This document shows, one piece after another, positions 1 through 7,276 of a DNA stretch of 13,989 bases. Each line of letters opens with the position of its first letter. Position 1 is the stretch's first letter. Location of the stretch: contig JAUVQR010000016.1 in NCBI GenBank assembly GCA_030598065.1, positions 1 to 13,989 of the forward strand, in the 5' to 3' direction. Source of the DNA: Planctomycetota bacterium (GTDB lineage: Bacteria; Planctomycetota; Brocadiia; Brocadiales; Bathyanammoxibiaceae). The position numbers and the translations under genes are program-made. The notes beneath the pieces are model-generated. The model saw only the letters and a program-made list of their open reading frames with translations. It did not search any database and was not told the origin of the DNA.

Positions 1-1028
1 CCCCCGGAGTGGTCGAAAAGTTCGAGAAGGCATGGGGGGTGAAGTTGAACCCGAAACCCGGCCTCAAGATGCCGGAGGGCTGGATGGGCGCGAATGACGG
101 CAGCGTAAAGGCCATGTATCTGGTGGGTGAGGACAACGTTATGAGCGAGCCGGATCAGGCCCACATTATAAGCGGATTAGAGAAACTTGAGTTCGTGGTG
201 GCACAGGACATCTTCATGTCTGAGACAGCGAAATATGCCGACGTCGTATTGCCGGCGGCATCGTGCGCCGAGAAGGACGGGACCTATACAAACTCGGAGC
301 GCAGGGTGCAGAGGGTACGGAAGGCGGTCGAACCGGTCGGCAACTCTAAGCCCGATTGGCTTATTGTGGCCGAGTTATCGACACTCATGGGATACCCCAT
401 GAATTACACCCACCCAAGCGAGATATGGGACGAACTGGCCGCGCTGGCGGCCAACTACTTCGGCGGGATTAATTATGAGAGGATAGACGACGTAGGTTTG
501 CAATGGCCCTGTCCGACCCTGGACCATCCGGGTAGCAAATTCCTGCATGAGGGCACATTCACCCGCGGGAAGGGCGAGTTCTTTGCACCTGCCTGCCGCA
601 GACCGGCCGAGATGCCGGACAAGGACTATCCGCTGATTCTCTCTACGGGCCGGACGCTGGAACACTATGGCGGCGGCACCATGACTCGCCGCTCCAAGGG
701 CAGTGTGCAGGTACAGCCGGAAGGCTTTGTCGAGATAAGCCAGTTCGAAGCCGACATGTACGGGGTAAAGGACGGTGAATTCATCGGGGTTATCACCCGC
801 AGGGGCAGGGTGAAGACCAGGGCCAAGATTACCGGCATCAAGGAGGGGGTAATCTGGATGCCGATGCACTTCGCCGAGGCCGCGGCCAATAAGCTGACCA
901 TCGCCGCCTACGACAACATCACCATGACGGCCGAGTACAAGGTCTGCGCCGCAAAGATTGAGAAGCTGGGCGCGCGCAAGCCCAAGAAAGATAAGGGTAA
1001 AGTACCCACCGCGACAGGCGCTGCGTAG
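1..1028 (+). CDS. fdhA: Formate dehydrogenase catalytic (alpha) subunit, C-terminal part
   Basis: Molybdopterin-family oxidoreductase that interconverts formate and CO2 at a Mo or W bis-pterin site. The reading frame is open to the left edge (codons in phase at 3, 6, 9), so this is a 5'-truncated gene and the GTG at 9 is internal. About 340 residues are visible, the last third or so of the usual protein. The motifs ETAKYADVVLPA, then EKDGTYTNSERRVQ, are the conserved FdhF/NuoG-like segment that follows the active-site domain. From about base 620 a molybdopterin-dinucleotide-binding domain begins with YPLILSTGRTLEHY. The tail is Lys/Pro-rich. The N-terminal half, with the 4Fe-4S cysteines and the Cys or Sec active site, lies outside the window, so metal, Sec use and partner subunits cannot be judged. 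A closely related molybdopterin oxidoreductase is possible, but the motifs fit formate dehydrogenase best. It converges with the next gene. Confidence 0.88.
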   Translation, partial: PGVVEKFEKAWGVKLNPKPGLKMPEGWMGANDGSVKAMYLVGEDNVMSEPDQAHIISGLEKLEFVVAQDIFMSETAKYADVVLPAASCAEKDGTYTNSERRVQRVRKAVEPVGNSKPDWLIVAELSTLMGYPMNYTHPSEIWDELAALAANYFGGINYERIDDVGLQWPCPTLDHPGSKFLHEGTFTRGKGEFFAPACRRPAEMPDKDYPLILSTGRTLEHYGGGTMTRRSKGSVQVQPEGFVEISQFEADMYGVKDGEFIGVITRRGRVKTRAKITGIKEGVIWMPMHFAEAAANKLTIAAYDNITMTAEYKVCAAKIEKLGARKPKKDKGKVPTATGAA

Positions 1029-1057
1029 GTCTGTCTAATCACACAGCAGACTTATCC

Positions 1058-1678
1058 CTATGAGGGTCCCGCTCCAGCCGATCCGAATTCCTTGGTTATC
1101 TCTGCGAAGCCGGTGCGGGCGTGGAGGCTTACAAGCTCCATTACGGCCTTGTCTTCCGGCACTCCCATATAGTGGGCGATTACGCCTCCAAACTCGGTAA
1201 AGAGGGTGTCCGGCGGCAGCGGTTCAACCGACCCGTTCCCTCCCTTGACTCCCTGTTCAAGACTGAAGTACTGCAGGCACCTGGTGCTCAGCATCCCGAC
1301 GATGTCATCCTGCCAGCCCTTTTCCGACCTCAGTCCCGTCCTGCCGTATTTTTCCGCCTCTTCCGGGAATCCGTCTATAATAAAGTTTATGAGGAGTTCT
1401 TTGTACATGTACCTGGAGTCTTTGAGAGCGGACATAGCGGCCCTGTCCAGCAGGTAAACGGAAAAGGCCAACAGTTCCAGCCACACGATCATCGCCCCGG
1501 CCTTTTCGAGATTGGCGGCGGTCCTGCTGTCCGACCTCAGGCCTTCCACACCGTCGGCGGCTATCCGGAATGCCAGTGTGGCACAGCTATGCGCCTTTGG
1601 TTTCAGCAGGGCAAGCTGCCCCTTAATCTCTTCTTTACTGGCGAATTCCCGTTGCATATCACCTGCGTCTGCCATCAT
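1058..1678 (-). CDS. Hypothetical protein, 206 residues
   Basis: I do not recognise this protein. It has no signal peptide and no obvious metal or nucleotide motif. The sequence looks mainly helical, with a hydrophobic helix at about residues 61-82 (AGAMIVWLELLAFSVYLLDR) that is more likely buried in a helical bundle than membrane-spanning. There is a Gly-rich linker at about 144-150 and a Gly/Ala/Ser tail. Two Met codons open the frame; GGGAAG at 1687-1692 lies 8 bases before the first ATG and supports the 1678 start. It stands alone, 105 bases after the aldehyde dehydrogenase stop on the same strand, and converges with the formate dehydrogenase gene. A 193-codon frame on the opposite strand covers much the same bases but reads like a shadow. 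That this strand is the coding one rests on the ribosome site and the more protein-like composition. Confidence 0.6.
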   Translation of the reverse strand: MMADAGDMQREFASKEEIKGQLALLKPKAHSCATLAFRIAADGVEGLRSDSRTAANLEKAGAMIVWLELLAFSVYLLDRAAMSALKDSRYMYKELLINFIIDGFPEEAEKYGRTGLRSEKGWQDDIVGMLSTRCLQYFSLEQGVKGGNGSVEPLPPDTLFTEFGGVIAHYMGVPEDKAVMELVSLHARTGFAEITKEFGSAGAGPS

Positions 1679-1783
1679 CGTGTAACTTCCCGTTCAATGT
1701 AAGCTCTCATCCAGACGTGCGTCACGCAGGGCAATCTGCCGAAACAGGCCGGCGCGACGGAATCATCCGGGTCAATTATATAA

Positions 1784-3292
1784 TCAGCCGAGATTTACCC
1801 ACACGCTCTTAATCTGGGTGTAGGATTCGAGTGAATGTATCCCCTGCTCGCGGCCGTACCCCGACTGCTTGTAACCGCCAAACGGGCTGCCGCTGTCGAA
1901 TGCGTTGAAGGTGTTAATCCATACGGTACCCGCGCGGAGCCTGGCCGCGGCGGCGTGCGCCTTCTTTATGTCTTTTGTCCAGACGGCCGCCGCAAGGCCG
2001 TATGGCGTCTGATTGCCCCACTTAATCGCCTCGTCAATATTCCTGAAGGGAATGGTGGCCACCACCGGCCCGAATATCTCTTCCCGGGCTATCTTCATGT
2101 TGTTCTTGACGTTATCAAATACCGTCGGTCTTACAAAATAGCCGTTGGTTCCTTTTACTTCACCTCCGCAGCGCATCTCTGCGCCCTCTTCCTTGCCCGC
2201 CTCTATGTAGCCCGTCACCTTGTCAAACTGGGCCTTGGACACAAGCGCGCCCATCTCCGTCCTTGGATTCAGCGGGTCACCTACACGCATCTTGGAGGCG
2301 TATTCGACAAGCCTGTCCATGAACTGGTCGTGGATCTTCCTCTCTACAAAAAGTCTGGAACCGGCGCAGCAAACCTCGCCCTGGTTGAAGAATATACCCG
2401 TCACCGCCCCCTTTATGGCCTCCTCAATATCGGCGTCTGCAAATACTATATTAGGGGACTTGCCGCCAAGTTCAAGTGACACCCGCTTGAGGGTCTCGGC
2501 AGAATCGCGGACAATCGACCGGCCGGTGGAGGTCTCTCCGGTGAACGCAATCTTGTCGGTATCACGATGTTTGGCCAGCGCATCGCCGACGGTCTCGCCG
2601 GGACCTGTAACTATATTGAGTACGCCTTTAGGGAGACCCGCCTCCATCAGAAGCTCGCCAAGCCTGAGACACGTTAGCGTTGTAAATTTTGACGGTTTCA
2701 AGACTACCGTGTTCCCGCACGCGAGCGCGGGACCCAGCTTCCACGAGGCCATCATGAGCGGGAAGTTCCAGGGGATTATCTGGGCCACCACGCCGACAGG
2801 CTCCCTCAACGTGTAATTGAACATGTTGCCTCTGACAGGAATCGTCTCACCGTGAATCTTATCGGCCCAGCCGGCGTAATAGAAGAACGTGTCGGCGGTG
2901 TACGGCACGTCTACCGCTCGCGTCTCCCTGATGGGCTTGCCGTTGTCCAGGGTTTCAAGCATGGCCAGTTCTTCCAGATTCGCTTCAATCAGTCCAGCCG
3001 CCTTCGCTAGGATACGGCCCCGGTCACGGGCGTCCATCTCAGGCCACGGACCCGATTCAAACGCCTTCCGGGCGGCCTTCACCGCAAGGTCCACGTCCCT
3101 CCTGCCGCCCTGGGCAATATTTGTAAGGACCTTGCCGGTGGCGGGGTTTATGGTCTCAAGGGTCTTGCCGGAGACAGAATTGACCCACTTGCCGTCAATC
3201 AGCATCTTTCCAGGTCTTATCTTAATCGGCAGGCCGGAGCTTGATTTCGGCGCCTTCTTAGACGATGTCTTTGCCCTTGTCTTGACGGCCAT
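1784..3292 (-). CDS. NAD(P)-dependent aldehyde dehydrogenase (ALDH superfamily)
   Basis: Oxidises an aldehyde to the acid with NAD(P)+. At 502 residues it has the normal ALDH class 1/2 or betaine-aldehyde-dehydrogenase length. Visible catalytic elements are Asn176 in PWNFP, Lys199 in VVLKPS, Glu274 in LELGGKSP, the nucleophile Cys308 in FFNQGEVCCAG, and Glu405/Phe407 in EEIFGPV. All key residues are intact. The first 20 or so residues form a Lys/Ser/Ala-rich extension before the usual GKMLIDGKWV start of the fold. The ATG at 3292 is well supported: AAAGGAG at 3300-3306 lies 7 bases upstream. The gene follows hom by 23 bases and is probably co-transcribed with it. The substrate cannot be read from sequence; a betaine, acetaldehyde or other small or aromatic aldehyde is possible. 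Confidence 0.93.
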   Translation of the reverse strand: MAVKTRAKTSSKKAPKSSSGLPIKIRPGKMLIDGKWVNSVSGKTLETINPATGKVLTNIAQGGRRDVDLAVKAARKAFESGPWPEMDARDRGRILAKAAGLIEANLEELAMLETLDNGKPIRETRAVDVPYTADTFFYYAGWADKIHGETIPVRGNMFNYTLREPVGVVAQIIPWNFPLMMASWKLGPALACGNTVVLKPSKFTTLTCLRLGELLMEAGLPKGVLNIVTGPGETVGDALAKHRDTDKIAFTGETSTGRSIVRDSAETLKRVSLELGGKSPNIVFADADIEEAIKGAVTGIFFNQGEVCCAGSRLFVERKIHDQFMDRLVEYASKMRVGDPLNPRTEMGALVSKAQFDKVTGYIEAGKEEGAEMRCGGEVKGTNGYFVRPTVFDNVKNNMKIAREEIFGPVVATIPFRNIDEAIKWGNQTPYGLAAAVWTKDIKKAHAAAARLRAGTVWINTFNAFDSGSPFGGYKQSGYGREQGIHSLESYTQIKSVWVNLG

Positions 3293-3299
3293 CTTCTAA

Positions 3300-3306
3300 C
3301 TCCTTT
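3300..3306 (-). promoter_or_regulatory. Strong ribosome binding site of the aldehyde dehydrogenase
   Basis: AAAGGAG on the - strand, 7 bases before the ATG ending at 3292. It fixes the start that includes the basic N-terminal extension and lies in the 23-base gap after hom. Confidence 0.7.
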
Positions 3307-3315
3307 CTTTCGGTA

Positions 3316-4683
3316 CTACCCCCCTGAGACGTCCGGGAGGCCTGGAATTATCTTCAGCAGGACGGGTTCGGCCAGCATACAATCCTGCCCCTTTATCTGC
3401 TCCATCGTCAACTTTACGGCTGCCGCCTTGCACGGTTCAAGCGTGATAATGAACGGCAGTATCTCATCAGGGCTGCACTCCAGCCCCAGCTTTTTCTTAA
3501 AATACGCCTTTTCTTCTGTCGAATGCCTGAGTTGAAGCACCTCATCGACGTTTACCTGATTTTTTTTCAGATGGCCCAGTATGTCGCTGACGATGCCGGC
3601 CCTGTCCCTTACCAGGAACCGCAGGTAGTGCCGGTATTCCGTGTCAGCGTCCAGGTCTCTATCAAACTGCAATGACTCGGAACCGGTGGTTAAACGGGCT
3701 CCATCGGCTATTGAGATTACGTCCGAGGTCAAAGAGTTTGCCGTGGGGCCCGCCCCCGCGCCTTTGCCCATGAAGCACATGGTCTCGCAGTACCTGCTCT
3801 CTACAAGGACTGCATTGAGCGCTCCGTCCACCCTGGAGAGCACATGGGAGTTTTTTATCATAATCGGAGTGACCGAAGCGGTCACCTTGTCCCCCGACCT
3901 GCGGATAGACCCAAGTAACTTTATGTTGGTCCCCAGTTTCTTGCGCGCGTAGTCAAAGTCGATTTTTTCAAGACGCTCTATCCCCTCTGTCTCTACGTCT
4001 TCCTTCTTGAGGAAGATACCGTAGAGTAGCTGCAAAAGGACGATAACCTTGTCCCTGGTGTCAAACCCCTTTATGTCGGCCTCCGGGTCTGTTTCGGCAT
4101 AGCCCAGCTCCTGCGCCTGGCGCAGCGCATCGTTGAAGGTCTTGCCATCGTTGGATATGCCGGAGAGTATATAGTTGCAGGTGCCGTTAAGTATGCCGTA
4201 CAGCCCGGTGATGCTGTCAGACGCCAGCCCTTCACCCAGGGAGCGGATGATGGGAATCCCACCGGCCACGGACGCCTCGAAGCGTATTAGAGTATTATTT
4301 CTTTGGGCAGCCGCGTGTATTTCCCTGCCAAACCCGGCGAGAACGGCCTTGTTGGCCGTCACCACCGACATCCCGCCCTCCAGGGCCTTAATAACGTAAG
4401 AGGCCACTACTTCGGTGTCTTCCGGCCTCTCAAGCCCCAGCGCCTCAACCACGATGGATACGTCGGGATGGCTTATCACGTCTTCCGGGTCGCTGGTGAA
4501 CTTGCCGGGGAATTTTGCGTGCCAGCGTTTTTTCTTCGGTGAGCGCGTGTATATCTTTTCTATATCGAGTCGATAGCCAAGCTTGTTGGCAAGGCCGTCG
4601 CCGTCGTCGAATATTATGTCCTGGACTCCCTCGCCGACAGTACCTGACCCCAATAGACCAATTTTTATAACCCTCTCAGCCAT
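3316..4683 (-). CDS. hom: Homoserine dehydrogenase with C-terminal ACT domain
   Basis: Reduces aspartate semialdehyde to homoserine with NAD(P)H, the branch point to threonine and methionine. The 455-residue product opens with the Rossmann motif GLLGSGTVG (9-17). ANKAVLA (110-116), ASVAGGIPII (137-146), LNGTCNYIL (165-173), the YAETDPEADIKGFD segment (195-208) with Lys212, and the glycine-rich GKGAGAGPTANS (307-318) are all standard for the family. An ACT regulatory domain (RFLVRDRAGIVSDIL and following) near the C-terminus suggests feedback control by an amino acid, probably threonine. The frame can be extended to an ATG at 4728. I prefer 4683 because GAAAGG sits 11 bases upstream, the next residues begin the fold at once, and the 4728 ATG overlaps a candidate -10 box. 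No thrB, thrC or lysC is adjacent. Confidence 0.93.
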   Translation of the reverse strand: MAERVIKIGLLGSGTVGEGVQDIIFDDGDGLANKLGYRLDIEKIYTRSPKKKRWHAKFPGKFTSDPEDVISHPDVSIVVEALGLERPEDTEVVASYVIKALEGGMSVVTANKAVLAGFGREIHAAAQRNNTLIRFEASVAGGIPIIRSLGEGLASDSITGLYGILNGTCNYILSGISNDGKTFNDALRQAQELGYAETDPEADIKGFDTRDKVIVLLQLLYGIFLKKEDVETEGIERLEKIDFDYARKKLGTNIKLLGSIRRSGDKVTASVTPIMIKNSHVLSRVDGALNAVLVESRYCETMCFMGKGAGAGPTANSLTSDVISIADGARLTTGSESLQFDRDLDADTEYRHYLRFLVRDRAGIVSDILGHLKKNQVNVDEVLQLRHSTEEKAYFKKKLGLECSPDEILPFIITLEPCKAAAVKLTMEQIKGQDCMLAEPVLLKIIPGLPDVSGG

Positions 4684-4726
4684 GAGACCAATTACCTTTC
4701 TTTCATTTCCTTCGCTGCGAAGGGCC

Positions 4727-4755
4727 ATACTAACTTAAATCAACCTAATAGGCAA
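4727..4755 (-). promoter_or_regulatory. Candidate sigma-70-type promoter for hom and the aldehyde dehydrogenase
   Basis: Reading the - strand, TTGCCT (4750-4755) and TAGTAT (4727-4732) are separated by exactly 17 bases; each matches four of six consensus positions. Transcription would start near 4720, giving a leader of about 37 bases to the ATG at 4683. It lies in the 158-base gap between the rml cassette and hom, the largest gap in the window. Prediction by eye only. Confidence 0.35.
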
Positions 4756-4841
4756 GTCCTTTGGGGAAGGATGATGAAATCGTCACATGCTCCGTTGGAA
4801 GTGGCGCTTATGACAATCGTCGCAGCTCAAACGGAAGCGGA

Positions 4842-5735
4842 TTACGGCAGTTTCAAGGCGTCGCGCCTGTGCCGCGCGGCCATGTATTCTTTAAGGGCGT
4901 CCTGCCAACTGCGCAGGGGTTTAAGTCCGATAGACTTGAGCCTGTTTGAGCCGAGGACGGAATAGGCCGGGCGCATGACCTTGCTCCTGAACTCGGCGGA
5001 GGTGGTCTTTTTCAGGTTCACGCCACGGAGACCTTCCAACTCAAATATCTTTGCCGCAAACTCGTACCAGGAACACTGCCCGGAGTTGGCTATGTGATAC
5101 GTACCGTAACGGTCTTTCTTGTCCTTGGCGACCAACTCCTTTATCTTTTTCGCCAGGTCCAGCGCATAAGTAGGGACGAATAACTGGTCGTCTACCACCT
5201 TAAGTTCAGGTTGTTCCCTTGCCAGCCGCAACATCGTATCCACGAAGTTTCCGCCCTTTGCCCTGCACCTGGCCAGTCCGTAGAGGCCGGACGTCCTGAC
5301 AACGTAATGTCTTGCACACAGGTTCTTTACGTAATATTCCCCCGCAAGCTTGGTCAGGCCGTACGTGTTTAGGGGGTTTGGCGCATCGTCTTCCCGGTAG
5401 GGTTTACGCTTCTTACCGTCAAAGACGTAGTCGGTGCTGATGTGGACAAGCGCAAAACCCAGTTTTTCCGCGACACGCGCCAGGTTAGCCGAGCCGATAC
5501 CGTTTACCTCAAACGCCCTGGCATATTCCTTCTCACAGTCCTCCACCCTGTGGTAGGCGGCTGTGTTTATAACTATATCCGGCTCTATCCTGCCCAGCAC
5601 GGCTTCCGTTCGGCGTTGGTTGACTATTTCTATGTCCTTATGTGTCAGCGCTACGGTCCCCTTCCCCTTAAATACCTTAACGAGGTCATGTCCCAATTGA
5701 CCGTTAGCGCCTATTATCGCGATTTTTTTAGCCAT
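4842..5735 (-). CDS. rmlD: dTDP-4-dehydrorhamnose reductase (RmlD)
   Basis: Last step of dTDP-L-rhamnose synthesis: NAD(P)H reduction of the 4-keto group. The protein is 297 residues, the normal length. It is a short-chain dehydrogenase of the extended type, with nucleotide motif GANGQLG (9-15), STDYVFDG (100-107) that is typical of RmlD, and the catalytic pair Tyr125 and Lys129 in YGLTK. The start is supported by GGAG six bases before the ATG at 5735. The first 8 bases overlap the end of rmlB, which points to translational coupling. It is the last gene of the rml cassette; no clear terminator hairpin is visible after its TAA. Confidence 0.95.
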   Translation of the reverse strand: MAKKIAIIGANGQLGHDLVKVFKGKGTVALTHKDIEIVNQRRTEAVLGRIEPDIVINTAAYHRVEDCEKEYARAFEVNGIGSANLARVAEKLGFALVHISTDYVFDGKKRKPYREDDAPNPLNTYGLTKLAGEYYVKNLCARHYVVRTSGLYGLARCRAKGGNFVDTMLRLAREQPELKVVDDQLFVPTYALDLAKKIKELVAKDKKDRYGTYHIANSGQCSWYEFAAKIFELEGLRGVNLKKTTSAEFRSKVMRPAYSVLGSNRLKSIGLKPLRSWQDALKEYMAARHRRDALKLP

Positions 5736-6732
5736 GCCGCTCTCCGTACTGTTTCTTGTAATAATTCTTGAACTCCCCCGATTTTATGTCTTGCCACCAG
5801 GCCGTGTTCTTCGTGTACCATTCTATAGTCTTCTTTAGAGCGGAGCCGAATTCAGTCTTCCTGTCGAAGCCCAACCGTTCTACCTTGGAGCCGTCTATAG
5901 AGTAACGCCTATCGTGTCCCGGCCGGTCCTTTACAAGGGTTATCAGTTCTTCCGGTTTGCCCAATTCCTTAAGAATCAGTCGGGCCACGTCTATATTTGT
6001 TCTTTTGTTCTCTCCGCTAATGTTGTACGCCTCGCCCGGCTCGCCTTTATGCAGCACCAGGTCTATCGCAGCGCATGCGTCCTCAACGTATAGCCAGTCC
6101 CTGACGTTTTTGCCGTCACCGTAGAGCGGCAGTGGGGTGTCCATCAACGCGTTCGTTATGAAGAGCGGGATGAATTTCTCGGGATACTGATACGGGCCGA
6201 AGTTATTGGACGGGCGCAGGATTATGACCGGCAGGTCGTGGGTAATGAAATACGACCTGGCGATGAGCTCCGCCCCAGCCTTTGTGGCTGAGTACGGGTT
6301 GCTGGGGTTGAACCTGTCTTCCTCTTTCGCGGCGGCGCCGGAGATACTACCATACACCTCGTCGGTACTTATCTGTAGAAACCGGCGCATCTTCTGAACC
6401 TTTGCCGCCTCCAGCAGCATGTATGTCCCGTTGACGTCCGTTGTAATAAACTCGGTCGCGCTCATTATTGAGCGGTCAACGTGCGTCTCGGCGGCGAAAT
6501 TGATTACACAGTCGACCTCCGCCATTGCTTTTTCCACAACGCCGGAGTCGGCAATGTCGCCACGCACAAACGCATAGTTGGTCCGGCCATCAACGTCCTT
6601 CAAGTTCTGCAGGTTGCCGCAGTAGGTAAGCTTGTCAAGGTTGGTGACGTGATAGTCAGGATAGTTGCTTAGTATGTGGCGGATGAAGTTACTTCCTATG
6701 AATCCCGCCCCGCCTGTCACCAGTATTCTCAT
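5728..6732 (-). CDS. rmlB: dTDP-glucose 4,6-dehydratase (RmlB)
   Basis: Converts dTDP-glucose to dTDP-4-keto-6-deoxyglucose using tightly bound NAD+. The 334 residues match the family length. Motifs are GGAGFIGS (7-14), FAAETHVDRS (79-88), STDEVYG (122-128) with the catalytic Asp124/Glu125 pair, and Tyr147-x-x-x-Lys151 in YSATK. RPSNNFGPYQ (173-182) and GDGKNVRDWLYVED (205-218) are also textbook RmlB sequences. It lies 24 bases after rmlC and overlaps rmlD by 8 bases. All catalytic residues are present. Confidence 0.96.
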   Translation of the reverse strand: MRILVTGGAGFIGSNFIRHILSNYPDYHVTNLDKLTYCGNLQNLKDVDGRTNYAFVRGDIADSGVVEKAMAEVDCVINFAAETHVDRSIMSATEFITTDVNGTYMLLEAAKVQKMRRFLQISTDEVYGSISGAAAKEEDRFNPSNPYSATKAGAELIARSYFITHDLPVIILRPSNNFGPYQYPEKFIPLFITNALMDTPLPLYGDGKNVRDWLYVEDACAAIDLVLHKGEPGEAYNISGENKRTNIDVARLILKELGKPEELITLVKDRPGHDRRYSIDGSKVERLGFDRKTEFGSALKKTIEWYTKNTAWWQDIKSGEFKNYYKKQYGERHG

Positions 6733-6756
6733 GCTCTACCCCACATCTCCAACGGT

Positions 6757-7251
6757 CTACCAGACATACGCCTTACCGGTCCTGTAATCAATAATGTCAG
6801 GGTCGTCATGCGGTCTCCTGTCTTCGTCCGGGTCGTCGTAATCGTAAAGGTTGTTCACAAAATAGATGGTAAGTGACGGCTCGCTGCTGACGGTCTTCGT
6901 CCCGTGCCAGTAATGGCCGGGTATCCTTATAATCTGCGGCTTTTCGCCTCTGCCGATTATATCAACCACCTTGCCCTTTGTTGGTGAACCGTCTTTGTCG
7001 TCATAGGCCGCTATCTTCATGGCTCCTTTGAGCACCAGAAAGGAGTCGATTTGCCCTCTCCTGTGCCTGTGCCACGCCCTGATTATTCCGGGGTAACTGT
7101 AGGAGAGATTGGCCTGTTTTATCCATTCATCACCCAGCAATTCCTTCCAGTCCTGTCGGAACACCTCTGAAAAAAAGCCTCTTTCATCGGGGTTAATCTT
7201 GAGGTCGCACGTCTTAACACCCGGCAATTCGTGTTCTTTAACGTTTAGCAT
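6757..7251 (-). CDS. rmlC: dTDP-4-dehydrorhamnose 3,5-epimerase family protein (RmlC-like cupin)
   Basis: Presumed to epimerise dTDP-4-keto-6-deoxyglucose at C3 and C5 to the L-rhamno form. At 164 residues it is somewhat shorter than typical RmlC (about 180). It keeps the family pattern: PDERGFFSEVFRQD (21-34), QANLSYSYPGIIRAWHRH (46-63) aligning with the usual QxNxSxSxxGVLRGLHxQ and placing the catalytic His at 61, and IPGHYWHG (110-117) in place of VPxGFAHG. Tyrosines in NLYDYDDPDE (134-143) sit where the catalytic Tyr is expected. The sequence is divergent from classical RmlC, so function rests partly on its place between rmlA and rmlB. GAGG six to seven bases before the ATG supports the start. 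Confidence 0.82.
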   Translation of the reverse strand: MLNVKEHELPGVKTCDLKINPDERGFFSEVFRQDWKELLGDEWIKQANLSYSYPGIIRAWHRHRRGQIDSFLVLKGAMKIAAYDDKDGSPTKGKVVDIIGRGEKPQIIRIPGHYWHGTKTVSSEPSLTIYFVNNLYDYDDPDEDRRPHDDPDIIDYRTGKAYVW

Positions 7252-7276
7252 CCCGTTCCTCTATTATCAAGGCTGT

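Noticed and set aside
375..869. 164-codon - strand frame inside the formate dehydrogenase gene
   Set aside because: Shadow of a clearly conserved coding region; no family resemblance.
1029..1057. Possible bidirectional terminator between the convergent genes (GTCTG and CAGAC arms)
   Set aside because: Five-base stem with a 13-base loop and no T run on either strand; not convincing.
1121..1702. 193-codon open frame on the + strand opposite the hypothetical gene
   Set aside because: Composition is rich in Arg, Pro, His and Phe as expected of an antisense shadow, and no ribosome site is evident. The - strand frame has a ribosome site and more protein-like composition.
1718..1728. TGCGT-C-ACGCA inverted repeat upstream of the hypothetical gene
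   Set aside because: Only five bases per arm around a single centre base; too short to separate from chance.
1835..2479. 214-codon + strand frame inside the aldehyde dehydrogenase
   Set aside because: Entirely antisense to a gene with intact catalytic motifs and no recognisable protein features of its own.
4684..4728. Longer hom start at the ATG ending at 4728
   Set aside because: No ribosome site before it, it overlaps the candidate -10 box, and the extra 15 residues are not part of the fold.
4729..4841. Terminator after rmlD
   Set aside because: No GC-rich hairpin followed by T residues was found; only long-loop, weak pairings.
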